A DNA stretch of 64,000 nucleotides from JAXLVB01 sp046329195. GTDB lineage: Bacteria; Bacteroidota; Bacteroidia; Cytophagales; Spirosomataceae. The notes under the pieces were generated by a model. The model saw only the letters and a program-made list of their open reading frames with translations. It was not told the origin of the DNA and made no database searches. Of the stretch, positions 50,753 through 60,717 are shown one piece after another. Positions within the stretch are counted from its first letter, which is position 1. Each line of letters begins with the position of its first letter. The translations under genes and the position numbers were made by a program. The stretch covers positions 558,001 through 622,000 of the forward strand of contig JAXLVB010000001.1 in NCBI GenBank assembly GCA_046329195.1, read 5' to 3'.

Positions 50753-53710
50753 ATGAGCAAAAAACTTATCCTATCTTCCCTCCTTTTCTTGATTGTTGCC
50801 CTCGCCAAAGCCCAAAACTTTCAGGTAGTGGGCGTAGTAGTGGACCAAACCGACAAAACGCCGTTGATTGGTGTAACCGTACAAGTCATCAATCAAGCCG
50901 ACTCTACCAAACGCCTCGGTACTACTACCGACAAGGATGGTAAATTTGCTATCAAAATCGCCAACCGAGGTCGCTACAAACTGCGAGTAAGCTATGTGGG
51001 TTATAAAATGGTGGAGCAATTGTTCAGAACCGAAAATGAACTCAAAAATTTTGGTGCCATTGAGATTTCGCAAGATTTGAATCAACTCAAAGAGGTGGTC
51101 GTACAAGGCACGCAGGTGCGTGTAGAGCAAAAAGGCGATACGCTTCTGTACAATGCCAATGCTTTTAAAGTAAATCAGGACGCCACTACCGAAGACTTGG
51201 TAAAGAAAATGCCAGGGATTACCATTGAGAACGGCACGGTAAAAGCCCAAGGCGAAGATGTTAAACGGGTACAGGTGGACGGTCGAGAGTTTTTCGGCGA
51301 TGATGCCACGCTGGCACTCCGCAACCTTCCTGCCGAGATTGTGGACAAAATACAAGTGTTTGACCGCCTAAGCGACCAAGCGCAGTTTTCGGGTATTAAT
51401 GACGGTAATACCGAAAAAACCATCAATATCGTTACTCGCACAGGTCGTAATAATGGCCAGTTTGGAAAAGTTTATGCAGGTTTTGGGAGCAACACGGGCG
51501 AAGGCACCAGCAATCGGTATTCGGTGGGAGGAAACATCAACTTCTTCAGCGGACAGCGTCGTATTTCATTGATTGGCTTGGGTAATAACATCAACCAACA
51601 AAACTTCTCGATGCAAGACCTTCTCGGCACCTTAGGAACTACAGGTGGTGGATTTGGAGGTGGTGGTGCTGGCGGTCGTCAGGGAGGAGGCGGTTTTGGT
51701 GGCGGGGGAGGCGGCTTCCAAGGCGGCGGTGCAGGAGGTGGATTTGGAGGCAACTCTGCAGGTAACTTTATGGTAGGTCAACAAAGCGGCATTACCCAAA
51801 CTAACGCCGTGGGTTTGAATTACTCTGACAACTGGGGCAAGAAGATCAAAGTAACGGGTAGTTATTTCTTCAACAACACTACTAATACAAATGATGGATT
51901 CAAAACCCGTAACTATTTCGCTTCACGAGGTGTAAGCGGCCAGACTTATGAAGAAGAAAGTCGTACGTCAAGCACCAATCAAAACCACCGCTTTAACTTA
52001 CGCTTTGAATACACTATAAACACCCGCAACTCGCTGATTATCACACCTTCTTTGAGCTTTCAAAGCACAGACCAGAAGAGCTATTTAGATGGCGAAACCT
52101 CTGTGTCGGGCAAACCGCTGAGTAGTGTGTTGACCAGCAATAGTTCAAAAAGTACGGGTTATAATTTCTCAAACAATGTTTTGTTTCGCCATCGGTTTTC
52201 TAAAATCGGCCGTACTTTCTCTATCGGTGTAACGACTAGTGTCAACGACCGTACTCGTGATGGACTTTTGCAATCAAGAAACCGTTATTTCAATACCTTA
52301 GATTCACTACAAACGGTGGACCAGCAGTCGCAATCGCCTTCGCATGGTTATACGCTCTCGGCCAACTTATCGTTTACCGAGCAGTTGAGCAAAAAAGCAA
52401 CGTTAGAGCTTAACTACAACATGTCGTTTAACCGTAACAATAGCAACAAAACCACCAATAATTTCAGCAAATTAGATAATGGTTACACGGTATTAGATCC
52501 TATTCTGAGCAATCGTTTTGAGAATGACTACGTCTCGAACAGAGCAGGGTTTAACCTACGCTTTGGTGAGCGTCGTGACCCCTTCAATGTGACGCTTGGA
52601 GTGAACTACCAAAACGCCAATTTGCTCGGCAACCAGTTGTTTCCCAAAAACGTAGAAACAACCAAGTCTTTCAACAACTTGCTTCCTTCGGTAGAGGTGA
52701 TGTATCGGAAGTCGCAAAGCAAAACGTTGCGTTTCAATTACCGAACTTCTACCAATGCCCCGTCCATCACACAGCTGCAAAATGTACCCAATAACACGAA
52801 TCAGCTCATTTTGAGTACGGGTAACCCTGATTTGAAACAAGAATACTCGCATAATCTGTCGATGCGTTATAATAGTACAAACACTAAAAATGCTCGGACA
52901 TTTTTGGCCTTTGTTTCGGCAAGTTTTACACAAGATAATATCACGAATGCTACCTACATTCCTCTAAGAGATAGTTTGGTTTCTGGGATTTTATTAAAAA
53001 ATGGTGCCCAGCTTACTAAGCCTATCAACTTAGACGGCACTTGGAGTCTTCGGTCGTTCTTTACGCTGGGCTTACCGCTGAAACCGATTAAGAGTAACCT
53101 TAATTTCAATGCTGGGGTGTCGTACTCTAATACGCCGGGACTCATCAATAACGTCAAGAACATTGCTAATACAACCAACCTAAACTCAGGTCTCGTGTTG
53201 AGTAGTAACGTGAGTGAGTACGTTGATTTTACCTTGTCGTATTCGGCTACCTACAATATTGTCGAGAATACCCTACGTCCGCAGTCTAATAATAACTACT
53301 TCTATCATTTGGCTGGAGCCAAGGTCAATTTACAGTCTAAAAATGGCTGGGTATGGAGTACCGACGCTAATCAGTCCTTGTACTCGGGCTTGGGAACTGA
53401 CTACAATCAGACCTTCATTTTGTGGAATATGGGCTTGGCTAAGAAGTTCTTGAAAGACCGCCGGGGAGAGTTAAAACTGACGGTGTTTGATTTGTTGAAA
53501 CAAAACAATAGCATCAGTCGAAACACGACCAGCACGTATATCGAAGACGTGCAAACTACTGTATTGAAGCGTTATTTCATGCTTACCTTTACCTACAACG
53601 TTCGGAATTTCCGAAAAGGTAACGTGCAGCCAGACAATAATATGAATAACAACCAGTTCCCATTTGGGCCTAACGGTGGCAATAATCCTTTCCCTCGACG
53701 GGAGTTCTAA
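50753..53710 (+). CDS. TonB-dependent-receptor-like outer-membrane beta-barrel protein
   Basis: A 985-residue outer-membrane protein: signal peptide (LLFLIVALAKAQ), then a carboxypeptidase-regulatory-like domain (about 20-105, TPLIGVTVQVINQADSTKR). A plug-like region follows (about 110-225, EDLVKKMPGITIENGTVKAQ and EIVDKIQVFDRLSDQAQFSG), then a long barrel of the OMP_b-brl_3 type. A 60-residue glycine-rich loop (about 300-345, GGGFGGGGAGGRQ-like) interrupts the start of the barrel. The C-terminus is Asn/Pro-rich (NNMNNNQFPFGPNGGNNPFP). No SusD partner is adjacent, so it is not a glycan SusC pair; the substrate is unknown. It ends at a strong terminator. Confidence 0.87.
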   Translation: MSKKLILSSLLFLIVALAKAQNFQVVGVVVDQTDKTPLIGVTVQVINQADSTKRLGTTTDKDGKFAIKIANRGRYKLRVSYVGYKMVEQLFRTENELKNFGAIEISQDLNQLKEVVVQGTQVRVEQKGDTLLYNANAFKVNQDATTEDLVKKMPGITIENGTVKAQGEDVKRVQVDGREFFGDDATLALRNLPAEIVDKIQVFDRLSDQAQFSGINDGNTEKTINIVTRTGRNNGQFGKVYAGFGSNTGEGTSNRYSVGGNINFFSGQRRISLIGLGNNINQQNFSMQDLLGTLGTTGGGFGGGGAGGRQGGGGFGGGGGGFQGGGAGGGFGGNSAGNFMVGQQSGITQTNAVGLNYSDNWGKKIKVTGSYFFNNTTNTNDGFKTRNYFASRGVSGQTYEEESRTSSTNQNHRFNLRFEYTINTRNSLIITPSLSFQSTDQKSYLDGETSVSGKPLSSVLTSNSSKSTGYNFSNNVLFRHRFSKIGRTFSIGVTTSVNDRTRDGLLQSRNRYFNTLDSLQTVDQQSQSPSHGYTLSANLSFTEQLSKKATLELNYNMSFNRNNSNKTTNNFSKLDNGYTVLDPILSNRFENDYVSNRAGFNLRFGERRDPFNVTLGVNYQNANLLGNQLFPKNVETTKSFNNLLPSVEVMYRKSQSKTLRFNYRTSTNAPSITQLQNVPNNTNQLILSTGNPDLKQEYSHNLSMRYNSTNTKNARTFLAFVSASFTQDNITNATYIPLRDSLVSGILLKNGAQLTKPINLDGTWSLRSFFTLGLPLKPIKSNLNFNAGVSYSNTPGLINNVKNIANTTNLNSGLVLSSNVSEYVDFTLSYSATYNIVENTLRPQSNNNYFYHLAGAKVNLQSKNGWVWSTDANQSLYSGLGTDYNQTFILWNMGLAKKFLKDRRGELKLTVFDLLKQNNSISRNTTSTYIEDVQTTVLKRYFMLTFTYNVRNFRKGNVQPDNNMNNNQFPFGPNGGNNPFPRREF

Positions 53711-53725
53711 TCCTGTTGTTCAATA

Positions 53726-53762
53726 AACAAGAAATGCGGACCTTGGTCCGCATTTCTTGTTT
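53726..53762. terminator. Bidirectional terminator between the outer-membrane protein and recX
   Basis: A perfect stem of 15-18 bp: CAAGAAATGCGGACC (53728-53742) with GGTCCGCATTTCTTG (53745-53759), extendable by AAA/TTT. It overlaps the recX stop codon and lies between convergent genes. Confidence 0.88.
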
Positions 53763-54210
53763 ATTCTTCTTCACTTATTATTTCCCACACCAAATCTGAT
53801 TCAAAGCCTCTGCCGATGGCAAAACGAGCCAGTTTTTGCTTACGCACGTAGGAAGTATCGGCTTTTAGTTCTCGACTTTTCTTGTCAAGCAGTTTTTTTA
53901 GTGCAGTTCGGTAATCGTTGTTATCTATTTCGGCAAGTCCTTTTTTAATGTTATATGCCGATAGCCCTCGTAGCTTGAGTTCTTGCTCGATTCTTATTTT
54001 GCCCCATTGTTTGACCCTAAACTTACTTCCTGCAAAAATCTTAGCAAACCGTTCTTCATTAATAAAGTTTTCCTCTATTAGCCTCACAATGATTTCTTCG
54101 GCCTCATCGCCTACTACGTTCCATTCTTTTAATCGCTGGCGTACTTCACGCTGTGTACGCTCTTGATACGCACAGAAAGAAGCTGCTTTACGGAGAATTT
54201 CTTTTTGCAT
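53761..54210 (-). CDS. recX: RecX-family regulator of RecA
   Basis: A 149-residue helical protein made of RecX-type three-helix repeats: AYQERTQREVRQRLKEW, LIEENFINEERFAKIFAGSK, GKIRIEQELKLRGLSAYNIK, and a C-terminal helical repeat. RecX caps RecA filaments and limits recombination. The conserved W-G-x-x-x-I motif (KQWGKIRIEQEL) is present. recA is not nearby. It lies 76 bases downstream of the giant T9SS cargo gene and is separated from it by a terminator, so it probably has its own promoter. Confidence 0.92.
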   Translation of the reverse strand: MQKEILRKAASFCAYQERTQREVRQRLKEWNVVGDEAEEIIVRLIEENFINEERFAKIFAGSKFRVKQWGKIRIEQELKLRGLSAYNIKKGLAEIDNNDYRTALKKLLDKKSRELKADTSYVRKQKLARFAIGRGFESDLVWEIISEEE

Positions 54211-54219
54211 GACTACTCA

Positions 54220-54252
54220 AAAAAACAACAGCAACCCACGTTGGATTGCTGT
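54220..54252 (-). terminator. Intrinsic terminator of the giant T9SS cargo gene
   Basis: On the minus strand ACAGCAATCCA (from 54252) pairs with TGGGTTGCTGT (ending 54228) with one mismatch, followed by TGTTTTTTT. It lies 35 bases after the cargo-gene stop. Confidence 0.82.
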
Positions 54253-54286
54253 CACTAAGATAGTTAATCTTTTTGCTTCTAAAGGC

Positions 54287-57200
54287 TTACTTCACAATCC
54301 AAATTAATTTAGAAGCATCCAAGTTTGCATTTTTGATTCGTAAAATATACGGTGCGGTCGGTAAGGTTCGCAAGTCAGCAGATTTGCGATCATTGAATAC
54401 ATCTACTTTGCCTTGATACACTAGCTCTCCTGTAAGTACATATACCAGCACTTCGGCGTTGGTTAAATCTTCTCGTGTTTCAAGGGTAAACAGACCCGTT
54501 GAGCTTGGATTTGGATAGACCGTAAACCCCTTATCGTTAGGATTTAACGTCAGTCGGAAATTATCTGACGAAGCCTTCGACAAGCATGTCAGCTGATTGA
54601 CTGGCGGTGCTGCTGGGTACGTCTTGCGAGTACGCACGAGGTAAGAGCCTTCCTTAGGAGCCTTAATGATACGGGTATTGAACGAGAGTACCTTCCCATC
54701 CAATTCCCATTGGTAATCATCCCCAACAACAGCGCCTGTTGCCTCCAGGGTATAAGCGCCAATTTGTGAAATTATAGGAGTATCGGGTAGCAATTTAGCC
54801 GATATGGTAAGAGCATTGGATTTGGCCGAGACACAACCATTGGCATCTGTCACCGAGGCGAAGTATTCTCCTGTTTTGGTGGCTGTGATACACTTGGTGG
54901 TTTCGTTGTTGTTCCAAATCACTTTGTCAGCATCGGCACAAAGCTGTACCGAACCTCCATCGCAAAATTCAAGCGGGCCATTAGCCGTCAGTTTTGGTGC
55001 AGCTGGTAGAGGATTAACCTGAGTAGTAACAGGGTCAGAAACAAGAGAAGTACAACCAAAATTATTTACCGTCCGTACAGTAAATGTACCAGCCGTAGAA
55101 GCTGTAATATTACGAGTGGTCGCTCCATTACTCCATTTGTAGCCCGTCTCTGTACTCGAAACCAACTCTACACTTTTATCAGCACAAAATGTAGTAGGAC
55201 CACTAGCTGTAATCACGGGCTTTGTTGGCAAAGGATTAACCGTGATGGCTGTTGTATCAGACATCGGCGACGTGCATCCATTACTATCAGTCACTTGTAC
55301 TGCAAATTTTCCTGAGCTTATCACGGTGATAGACTGTGTAGCAAGTCCATTATTCCATCTGTACCGACTTTGTTGTGCCGTTGATAAAACAACGCTCTCT
55401 CCCTGACAAAAAGTAGTAGCACTGCTTGCTGTAATACTTGGTTTCAATGGAAGAGCATTCACCACGACTGCTGTTGGGTTTGACGGGTTCGAAACACAAC
55501 CGTTGGCATCTTTTACAGTCAAGGTATAAAATCCTGTTGTATTAACGGTGATGTTTTGAGTAGTAGCACCTGAACTCCAGCTATAAGCAATGCCTGGACT
55601 TGACACTAACACAACCGAACCCCCTTGGCAAAACGTGGTAGCACCTGTTGCGCTAATGGTTGGGGTAGCAGGGGTAGGTAACAAAATAATCTGAATAGGT
55701 GACGACTGTAACGACGTACAGCCATTGGCATCGGTTACTTTAGCTACATAATACCCTGTTTTATCCACACTAATACCCTGCGTGGTTCCTACGGTTGTAT
55801 TGGTCGAAACATTAAGCCAGACATATCCTACTCCTGCCGACGACGTGAGAATCACACTGGAACCTGGACAAAACGTAGTAGGTCCTCCTGCTGTAATGGT
55901 TGGAGGGGTAGGTAAGGGTCGTACATTCGGTCGGATGGACGATGATTGCGGTGATTTACATCCTTTAGAATCAATAATATACAGCGAATAATCTGTTGAG
56001 TTCGCCGCCTTAATGTTCTGGGTAGTTTCACCTGTACTCCAAAAATACGCCGCCGCAGGGCTTGAGGTCAGCGTAACCGTTTCGCCTTGGCAAAAGGTAG
56101 TAGCCCCTTGAGGTGTAATAATCGGTGCCGACGGAATCGGATTCACCGTCACTGTAACCGGGTCTGACTCTGGCGATGGACAACCCGCTGTACTTTGGAA
56201 GGTTACTTTATAGACACCGCTACTATTCACCGTAATAGACTGCGAAGTTGCCGTAGTGGTCCACGAATTATTTGTTGGATAATTTGAAGTAAGCACCACA
56301 CTTCCTCCTGCGCAAAACGACGTAGGGCCATCTGCTGTAATGATGGGTTTCGGGGGCGATGGGAGCAAGGTAACTGCCACGCCGTTTGAAACTGGTGATT
56401 TGCACCCATTTATATCTACCGATTGTACGGTATAAATTCCTGACGAATTTACCGTAATCGTCTGCCCTTCAACATTACTACTCCAAATATTTTTCCCACT
56501 AAAATTAGAAAGTAACGTCACACTACCGCCAGGGCAGAATGTAGTGGCGCCATTGGCCGAAATCGTGGGTGGTGTAGGTAATGTATTAACCGTTGTTCGA
56601 ACCGATGCTGAAATAGACGCCTTACATCCATTTGCATCAGTGATAGTCACTGAAAACTCTCCAGCATTAAACACTTTTATACTTTGGGTTATTTCGCCCG
56701 TACTCCATAAATACGCCGCAGCCTGACTCGACTGTAACGTAACGCTTTCGCCCTGACAAAACGTGGTGGAGCTTTGAGGAGTAATCACTGCCGCAGGTGG
56801 TAATGAATTGACCGTTACAGTGATTGGGTCTGAATCTGGCGATGGGCACCCTGTGTCATTTCGATAACTCACCTTAAAGGTACCACCAGCAGATACTGTA
56901 ACCGAAGGCGTGGTAGAACCATTACTCCACGTATTACCAGTGGCGTAGCTCGAATTCAAGGTGACGCTCCCCCCTGCACAAAACGAGGTGGGGCCACTCG
57001 CTGTAATAACAGGCTTATTCGGTGTGGGTATTACCGTAACGGTTATCGTTTGAGACGCTGGTGACTGGCAGCCATTGGCGTCCACAGCCCTTGCAAAGTA
57101 GTTTCCTGTACTGGTGACCGATATATTCTGCCCTTCTACTCCATTACTCCAACTATTTTTTCCAGAAAACGTGGACTGTAGGGTTACACTCCCTCCTGGA

Positions 57201-59530
57201 CAGAACGATGTTGCTCCTGTAGCTGAAATAGTGGGCGGCGCAGGCAATGGCAATAGCGATGTAGTGATAGCCGCTGACTGCGGTGACTTACAGCCATTTA
57301 TGTCAATGATGTATAACGAAAACGTCCCTACCGTAGTGACCTCAATAGAGGGTGAAGTAGAACCATTGCTCCACGAATACACATTACCAAGGCTTGATGT
57401 TAACACCACGCTCCCTCCTTGACAAAAGGTGGTTGAACTTTGTGGAGTAATAATAGGGGGCGCAGGCAATGGATTCACCGTCACATTCACAGGATCTGAC
57501 TCTGGCGAAACACATCCATTTTGGTCTCGGTACGTTACTTTATAGGTACCCGCACTTGTCACAGCTATAGATTGGCTGGTATTACCCGTACTCCACGTAT
57601 TGCCCGTTGTGTAATTAGACGTGAGCGTAACCGAGTTACCCGAACACAAAGAAGTAGGGCCACTCGTGCTAATGGTTGGCTTAGTTGGTGTAGAAGCTAC
57701 GGTGATGTTTACAGGTAATGACTGGGGTGAACTACAGCCATTAGCATCTACAGACCGAGCATAATAACTACCTGTGGTATTGATGGTAATGGTAGTCCCT
57801 TCAAAACCCGTACTCCAAATCGTTCTTCCTGTATAGTTAGATTGCAACGCTACCGCTCCGCCCGTACAAAATGTAGTAGCGCCATTAGCTGTAATAATTG
57901 GCGCCGCAGGTGGTGCGGTAGGGTAGGTTGAGATAGTAACAGGATTGGATGTAAACGTACAACCATACGTATTTTGTACAGATACTGTGTAGGTGCCTGG
58001 GGTATTTACCGTGATGCTTTGAGTAGTAGCTCCATTACTCCATATATTATCAGAAGGATTGCTTGATGTTAGCTTCACAGATGAACCCGAACAAAGCGTG
58101 GTTGAACCATCTGCCGTAATAACGGGCACCGAAATTTGATTACTTGATGGTACGGTAATGGTTTGTGAAAGAACGGTATTGCCCAGTGCATCTCGCAAGC
58201 GGGCATAATACGTGCCTGCTCCTACAGTAATAGATCTTGACGTTTGCCCCGACGACCACAAATAAGACGCATACCCAGCGGGCAATGTCAACGTCAGGTT
58301 TCCGTTTGAGGCACACGTTACTGCTACCTGCGGAATAACCGCTGGACTTTGAGGCGTCGTGAACACAAAAAAGTTATTGTCTAAGGCCGTGTTCCATGCC
58401 TGAGCATGAAGGGTATGCCCTTGGTCAAAAAAGTGCACACCGTCCGTCCGGGGGTTTTGTACCCCATCCGTATTAGGCCCCGCAAACACATTAGAAGTTG
58501 TACTAATAGTCAAGTTTTGAGCATCAATAATCCCTTGCGTGATTGTATTGAAATTCAACGAAACACGAGCCACTGCCCACGAAACGTTTTTCCCTGCATC
58601 AGAGCGAGCCTTATTGATGATATACTGCAACCCTGTTCGATAATTCTGAATCGTTGTGGGGTCAACAGGCGAATTATATAACGGAATAGCGTCTGTTTCG
58701 CCTTGGTGCCACAACACAGCCCTCATCCCAGTCAGGGTAGAATATTGTTGAAGTGCAATTTTTAGGTTCGCATAAGGCATCCCACTCGGAAACACTAAGT
58801 CCTGGTTATAGATACTTCTGGTAGCTTGTCCTGCTGCACTTTCTTGCCAATTTCGCATGGCTGTTCCGGGCCAACCTGCATTATAAAACAACACCGGAAC
58901 ATTATATCGGGCGGCAATCAAATCACCTAACACTCCCCAACACCACGCACTCTGACCACGAGGTGCCACATACGTTTGCGAGCGCATTTGCGAAAATGCT
59001 GGAACAGGTTGATCACCGGCTGAACTCGTTACATTGTAATAGTCAATACAGTTAACCCTATCATCCGTAGCACCTGGGGCATTAAACTGCGAGCCACCTA
59101 AGTCATCATTCAAATAACCTTGTGCGTTTGATTGCCCCGCTATTACAAATACCTCCCCAACTCCTACTTTATCCAGAGAAGTTACGTTGCCAACCTGATT
59201 GCCATTCAATAACCCCCTCACTTCCAGCTTATACCACCCTGCCGATACCGACATTGATCCAGAAAATACCCCTCCTTGGGGACTAAACTGAATAGCTGAC
59301 CAATTAGTAGCTGTTCCTTGTCCCGACTGCATGGGCGTAAAACGAGCCTCTACTCGGTCAATTTTTTGGGAATAATTTCCGGCTATCGAAACTACAGCTT
59401 GATTGCTGGCTCCTCGCTGAAACACCATTCGGGCGAATGGATACGTAATTTGCATTTGAGCAAAACTCAAATGAGCGATAGTCAGAAGAAATAATGTTTT
59501 TAATAGTTTTCGGTAGTTTGTTTGCATCAT
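54287..59530 (-). CDS. Giant T9SS cargo: SGNH/sialate-esterase-like domain plus 15 Ig-like repeats
   Basis: From the ATG at 59530 this is a 1747-residue secreted protein (signal peptide KLLKTLFLLTIAHLSFAQ). An N-terminal Ig-like strand region leads into a SASA/SGNH hydrolase domain (about 120-390): catalytic Ser134 in VIAGQSNAQGY, LWHQGETDAIPLY, and Asp/His in TDGVHFFDQGH. Fifteen Ig/PKD-like repeats of about 72 residues follow, each with a core such as FCxGGSVxLxS and a later DANGC. The protein ends with a T9SS type A sorting domain (FTVYPNPSSTGLFTLETRED and a C-terminal SKLIWIVK). It is probably a surface-attached carbohydrate esterase or adhesin. An earlier in-frame start at 59554 lacks a better signal peptide. 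Confidence 0.88.
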   Translation of the reverse strand: MMQTNYRKLLKTLFLLTIAHLSFAQMQITYPFARMVFQRGASNQAVVSIAGNYSQKIDRVEARFTPMQSGQGTATNWSAIQFSPQGGVFSGSMSVSAGWYKLEVRGLLNGNQVGNVTSLDKVGVGEVFVIAGQSNAQGYLNDDLGGSQFNAPGATDDRVNCIDYYNVTSSAGDQPVPAFSQMRSQTYVAPRGQSAWCWGVLGDLIAARYNVPVLFYNAGWPGTAMRNWQESAAGQATRSIYNQDLVFPSGMPYANLKIALQQYSTLTGMRAVLWHQGETDAIPLYNSPVDPTTIQNYRTGLQYIINKARSDAGKNVSWAVARVSLNFNTITQGIIDAQNLTISTTSNVFAGPNTDGVQNPRTDGVHFFDQGHTLHAQAWNTALDNNFFVFTTPQSPAVIPQVAVTCASNGNLTLTLPAGYASYLWSSGQTSRSITVGAGTYYARLRDALGNTVLSQTITVPSSNQISVPVITADGSTTLCSGSSVKLTSSNPSDNIWSNGATTQSITVNTPGTYTVSVQNTYGCTFTSNPVTISTYPTAPPAAPIITANGATTFCTGGAVALQSNYTGRTIWSTGFEGTTITINTTGSYYARSVDANGCSSPQSLPVNITVASTPTKPTISTSGPTSLCSGNSVTLTSNYTTGNTWSTGNTSQSIAVTSAGTYKVTYRDQNGCVSPESDPVNVTVNPLPAPPIITPQSSTTFCQGGSVVLTSSLGNVYSWSNGSTSPSIEVTTVGTFSLYIIDINGCKSPQSAAITTSLLPLPAPPTISATGATSFCPGGSVTLQSTFSGKNSWSNGVEGQNISVTSTGNYFARAVDANGCQSPASQTITVTVIPTPNKPVITASGPTSFCAGGSVTLNSSYATGNTWSNGSTTPSVTVSAGGTFKVSYRNDTGCPSPDSDPITVTVNSLPPAAVITPQSSTTFCQGESVTLQSSQAAAYLWSTGEITQSIKVFNAGEFSVTITDANGCKASISASVRTTVNTLPTPPTISANGATTFCPGGSVTLLSNFSGKNIWSSNVEGQTITVNSSGIYTVQSVDINGCKSPVSNGVAVTLLPSPPKPIITADGPTSFCAGGSVVLTSNYPTNNSWTTTATSQSITVNSSGVYKVTFQSTAGCPSPESDPVTVTVNPIPSAPIITPQGATTFCQGETVTLTSSPAAAYFWSTGETTQNIKAANSTDYSLYIIDSKGCKSPQSSSIRPNVRPLPTPPTITAGGPTTFCPGSSVILTSSAGVGYVWLNVSTNTTVGTTQGISVDKTGYYVAKVTDANGCTSLQSSPIQIILLPTPATPTISATGATTFCQGGSVVLVSSPGIAYSWSSGATTQNITVNTTGFYTLTVKDANGCVSNPSNPTAVVVNALPLKPSITASSATTFCQGESVVLSTAQQSRYRWNNGLATQSITVISSGKFAVQVTDSNGCTSPMSDTTAITVNPLPTKPVITASGPTTFCADKSVELVSSTETGYKWSNGATTRNITASTAGTFTVRTVNNFGCTSLVSDPVTTQVNPLPAAPKLTANGPLEFCDGGSVQLCADADKVIWNNNETTKCITATKTGEYFASVTDANGCVSAKSNALTISAKLLPDTPIISQIGAYTLEATGAVVGDDYQWELDGKVLSFNTRIIKAPKEGSYLVRTRKTYPAAPPVNQLTCLSKASSDNFRLTLNPNDKGFTVYPNPSSTGLFTLETREDLTNAEVLVYVLTGELVYQGKVDVFNDRKSADLRTLPTAPYILRIKNANLDASKLIWIVK
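54800..58130 (-). repeat. Fifteen tandem ~216-bp coding repeats with a three-repeat higher-order unit
   Basis: Coordinates are approximate. The encoded repeats share TxFCxGxSVxLxS near the start and a GC-containing turn (DANGC, DINGC, RDQNGC) near the end. Repeats 2-10 fall into three sub-types in a fixed order, repeated three times: NGATTFC with GKN..WS; GPTSFC with NTWS; PQSSTTFC with YxWSTG. This suggests duplication of a block of about 650 bp. It is coding DNA, not a CRISPR or intergenic repeat. Confidence 0.85.
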
Positions 59531-59612
59531 GATAAACGGTATTCCAGAATCCATGGACAGTTTTTATTGGTTTTCGGTTGCAAAACGCCCCCGTCTGTCG
59601 TCGTTTTAGTGA

Positions 59613-60620
59613 TTATACCGATACTGGCGTTTCGTGAAGTGTTCGCCAAATCAAATCTTTCAGTTCGGCAAGTCCTTGTTGAGTAACTGCCGATATTAAC
59701 ACGTGTGGAAGGTCTTTCGGAATCTTTCTCTTCAGGGCTTTCACCCCTGCATCATCCAGTAAGTCTATTTTAGAAACAGCCAAAATATGCTGTTTGTCCA
59801 ACAGCTCTGGATTATACTCTGCCAGTTCGTTCAGAAGCACTTTATACTCTTTTTTGACGCTTTCAGAGGTAGCAGGTATTACAAACAGCAAAATGGAGTT
59901 CCGTTCGATATGCCTCAAAAAACGCAACCCAAGACCCTTACCTTGCGAAGCACCTTCAATAATACCCGGTATATCGGCCATCACAAACGACCTAAAATCA
60001 CGGTATGGAACCACTCCCAAGTTAGGTACAAGTGTAGTAAAGGGATAATCCGCAATTTCAGGTTTAGCCGCCGACACCACCGACAGCAGGGTTGACTTAC
60101 CTGCATTCGGAAAGCCCACCAAGCCTACATCGGCCAGTACTTTCAGTTCTAGCACCATCCATTCTTCCCGTCCCTGCTCACCCGGTTGAGCGTGCCGAGG
60201 GGCTTGATTCGTAGATGTTTTAAAATTATGATTTCCCAACCCGCCTCTTCCACCTGGCACTAAAATCACTTCTTGACCATCTTCTGTCACCTCAAACAAC
60301 ACCTCATCCGTTTCTGGATGCTTGGCCACTGTACCCAGTGGTACCTCTATTACCTTGTCTTCGCCTTGAGCACCTGAGCGTCGTCCACCTTCGCCCGACT
60401 TACCCGCTTCGGCAATCGCATGGCGTTGGTATTTAAGGTGTAGAAGCGTCCATAATTGAGCATTTCCTCTCATAATTACGTGTCCACCACGTCCGCCGTC
60501 TCCACCGTCTGGGCCACCTTTCGGAACAAATTTCTCTCGGCGAAAATGTGCCGACCCTGAACCTCCAGCGCCCGAACGACAACAAATTTTTACGTAATCT
60601 ATAAAGTTAGGACTACTCAT
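59613..60620 (-). CDS. obg: Obg-family GTPase (ribosome assembly)
   Basis: A 335-residue GTPase needed for large-subunit assembly and stress control. The glycine-rich Obg fold covers about 1-158 (GAGGSGSAHFRREKFVPKGG, GGDGGRGGHV). The G domain has G1 GFPNAGKST, a switch region with DIPGIIEGASQGKGLG, G4 SKID and G5 SAV. The protein lacks the extra C-terminal OCT domain of some homologues. I use the ATG at 60620 (MSSPNFIDYVKI); nine in-frame codons upstream are not family-like. It lies 97 bases downstream of adk on the same strand, which may form an operon. Confidence 0.95.
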   Translation of the reverse strand: MSSPNFIDYVKICCRSGAGGSGSAHFRREKFVPKGGPDGGDGGRGGHVIMRGNAQLWTLLHLKYQRHAIAEAGKSGEGGRRSGAQGEDKVIEVPLGTVAKHPETDEVLFEVTEDGQEVILVPGGRGGLGNHNFKTSTNQAPRHAQPGEQGREEWMVLELKVLADVGLVGFPNAGKSTLLSVVSAAKPEIADYPFTTLVPNLGVVPYRDFRSFVMADIPGIIEGASQGKGLGLRFLRHIERNSILLFVIPATSESVKKEYKVLLNELAEYNPELLDKQHILAVSKIDLLDDAGVKALKRKIPKDLPHVLISAVTQQGLAELKDLIWRTLHETPVSV

Positions 60621-60717
60621 TGTTTTACTTCCTAAAAAGCATGTCAAGGGTGGTCAGTCCAAAACCAGCCACTCTTGGTATGCTACTGATCTATTATGCT
60701 CCCAAATAGATGCCAGC

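Noticed and set aside
54800..58130. Regular repeats resembling an array
   Set aside because: Period about 216 bp, diverged and in frame within one protein; not a CRISPR array.
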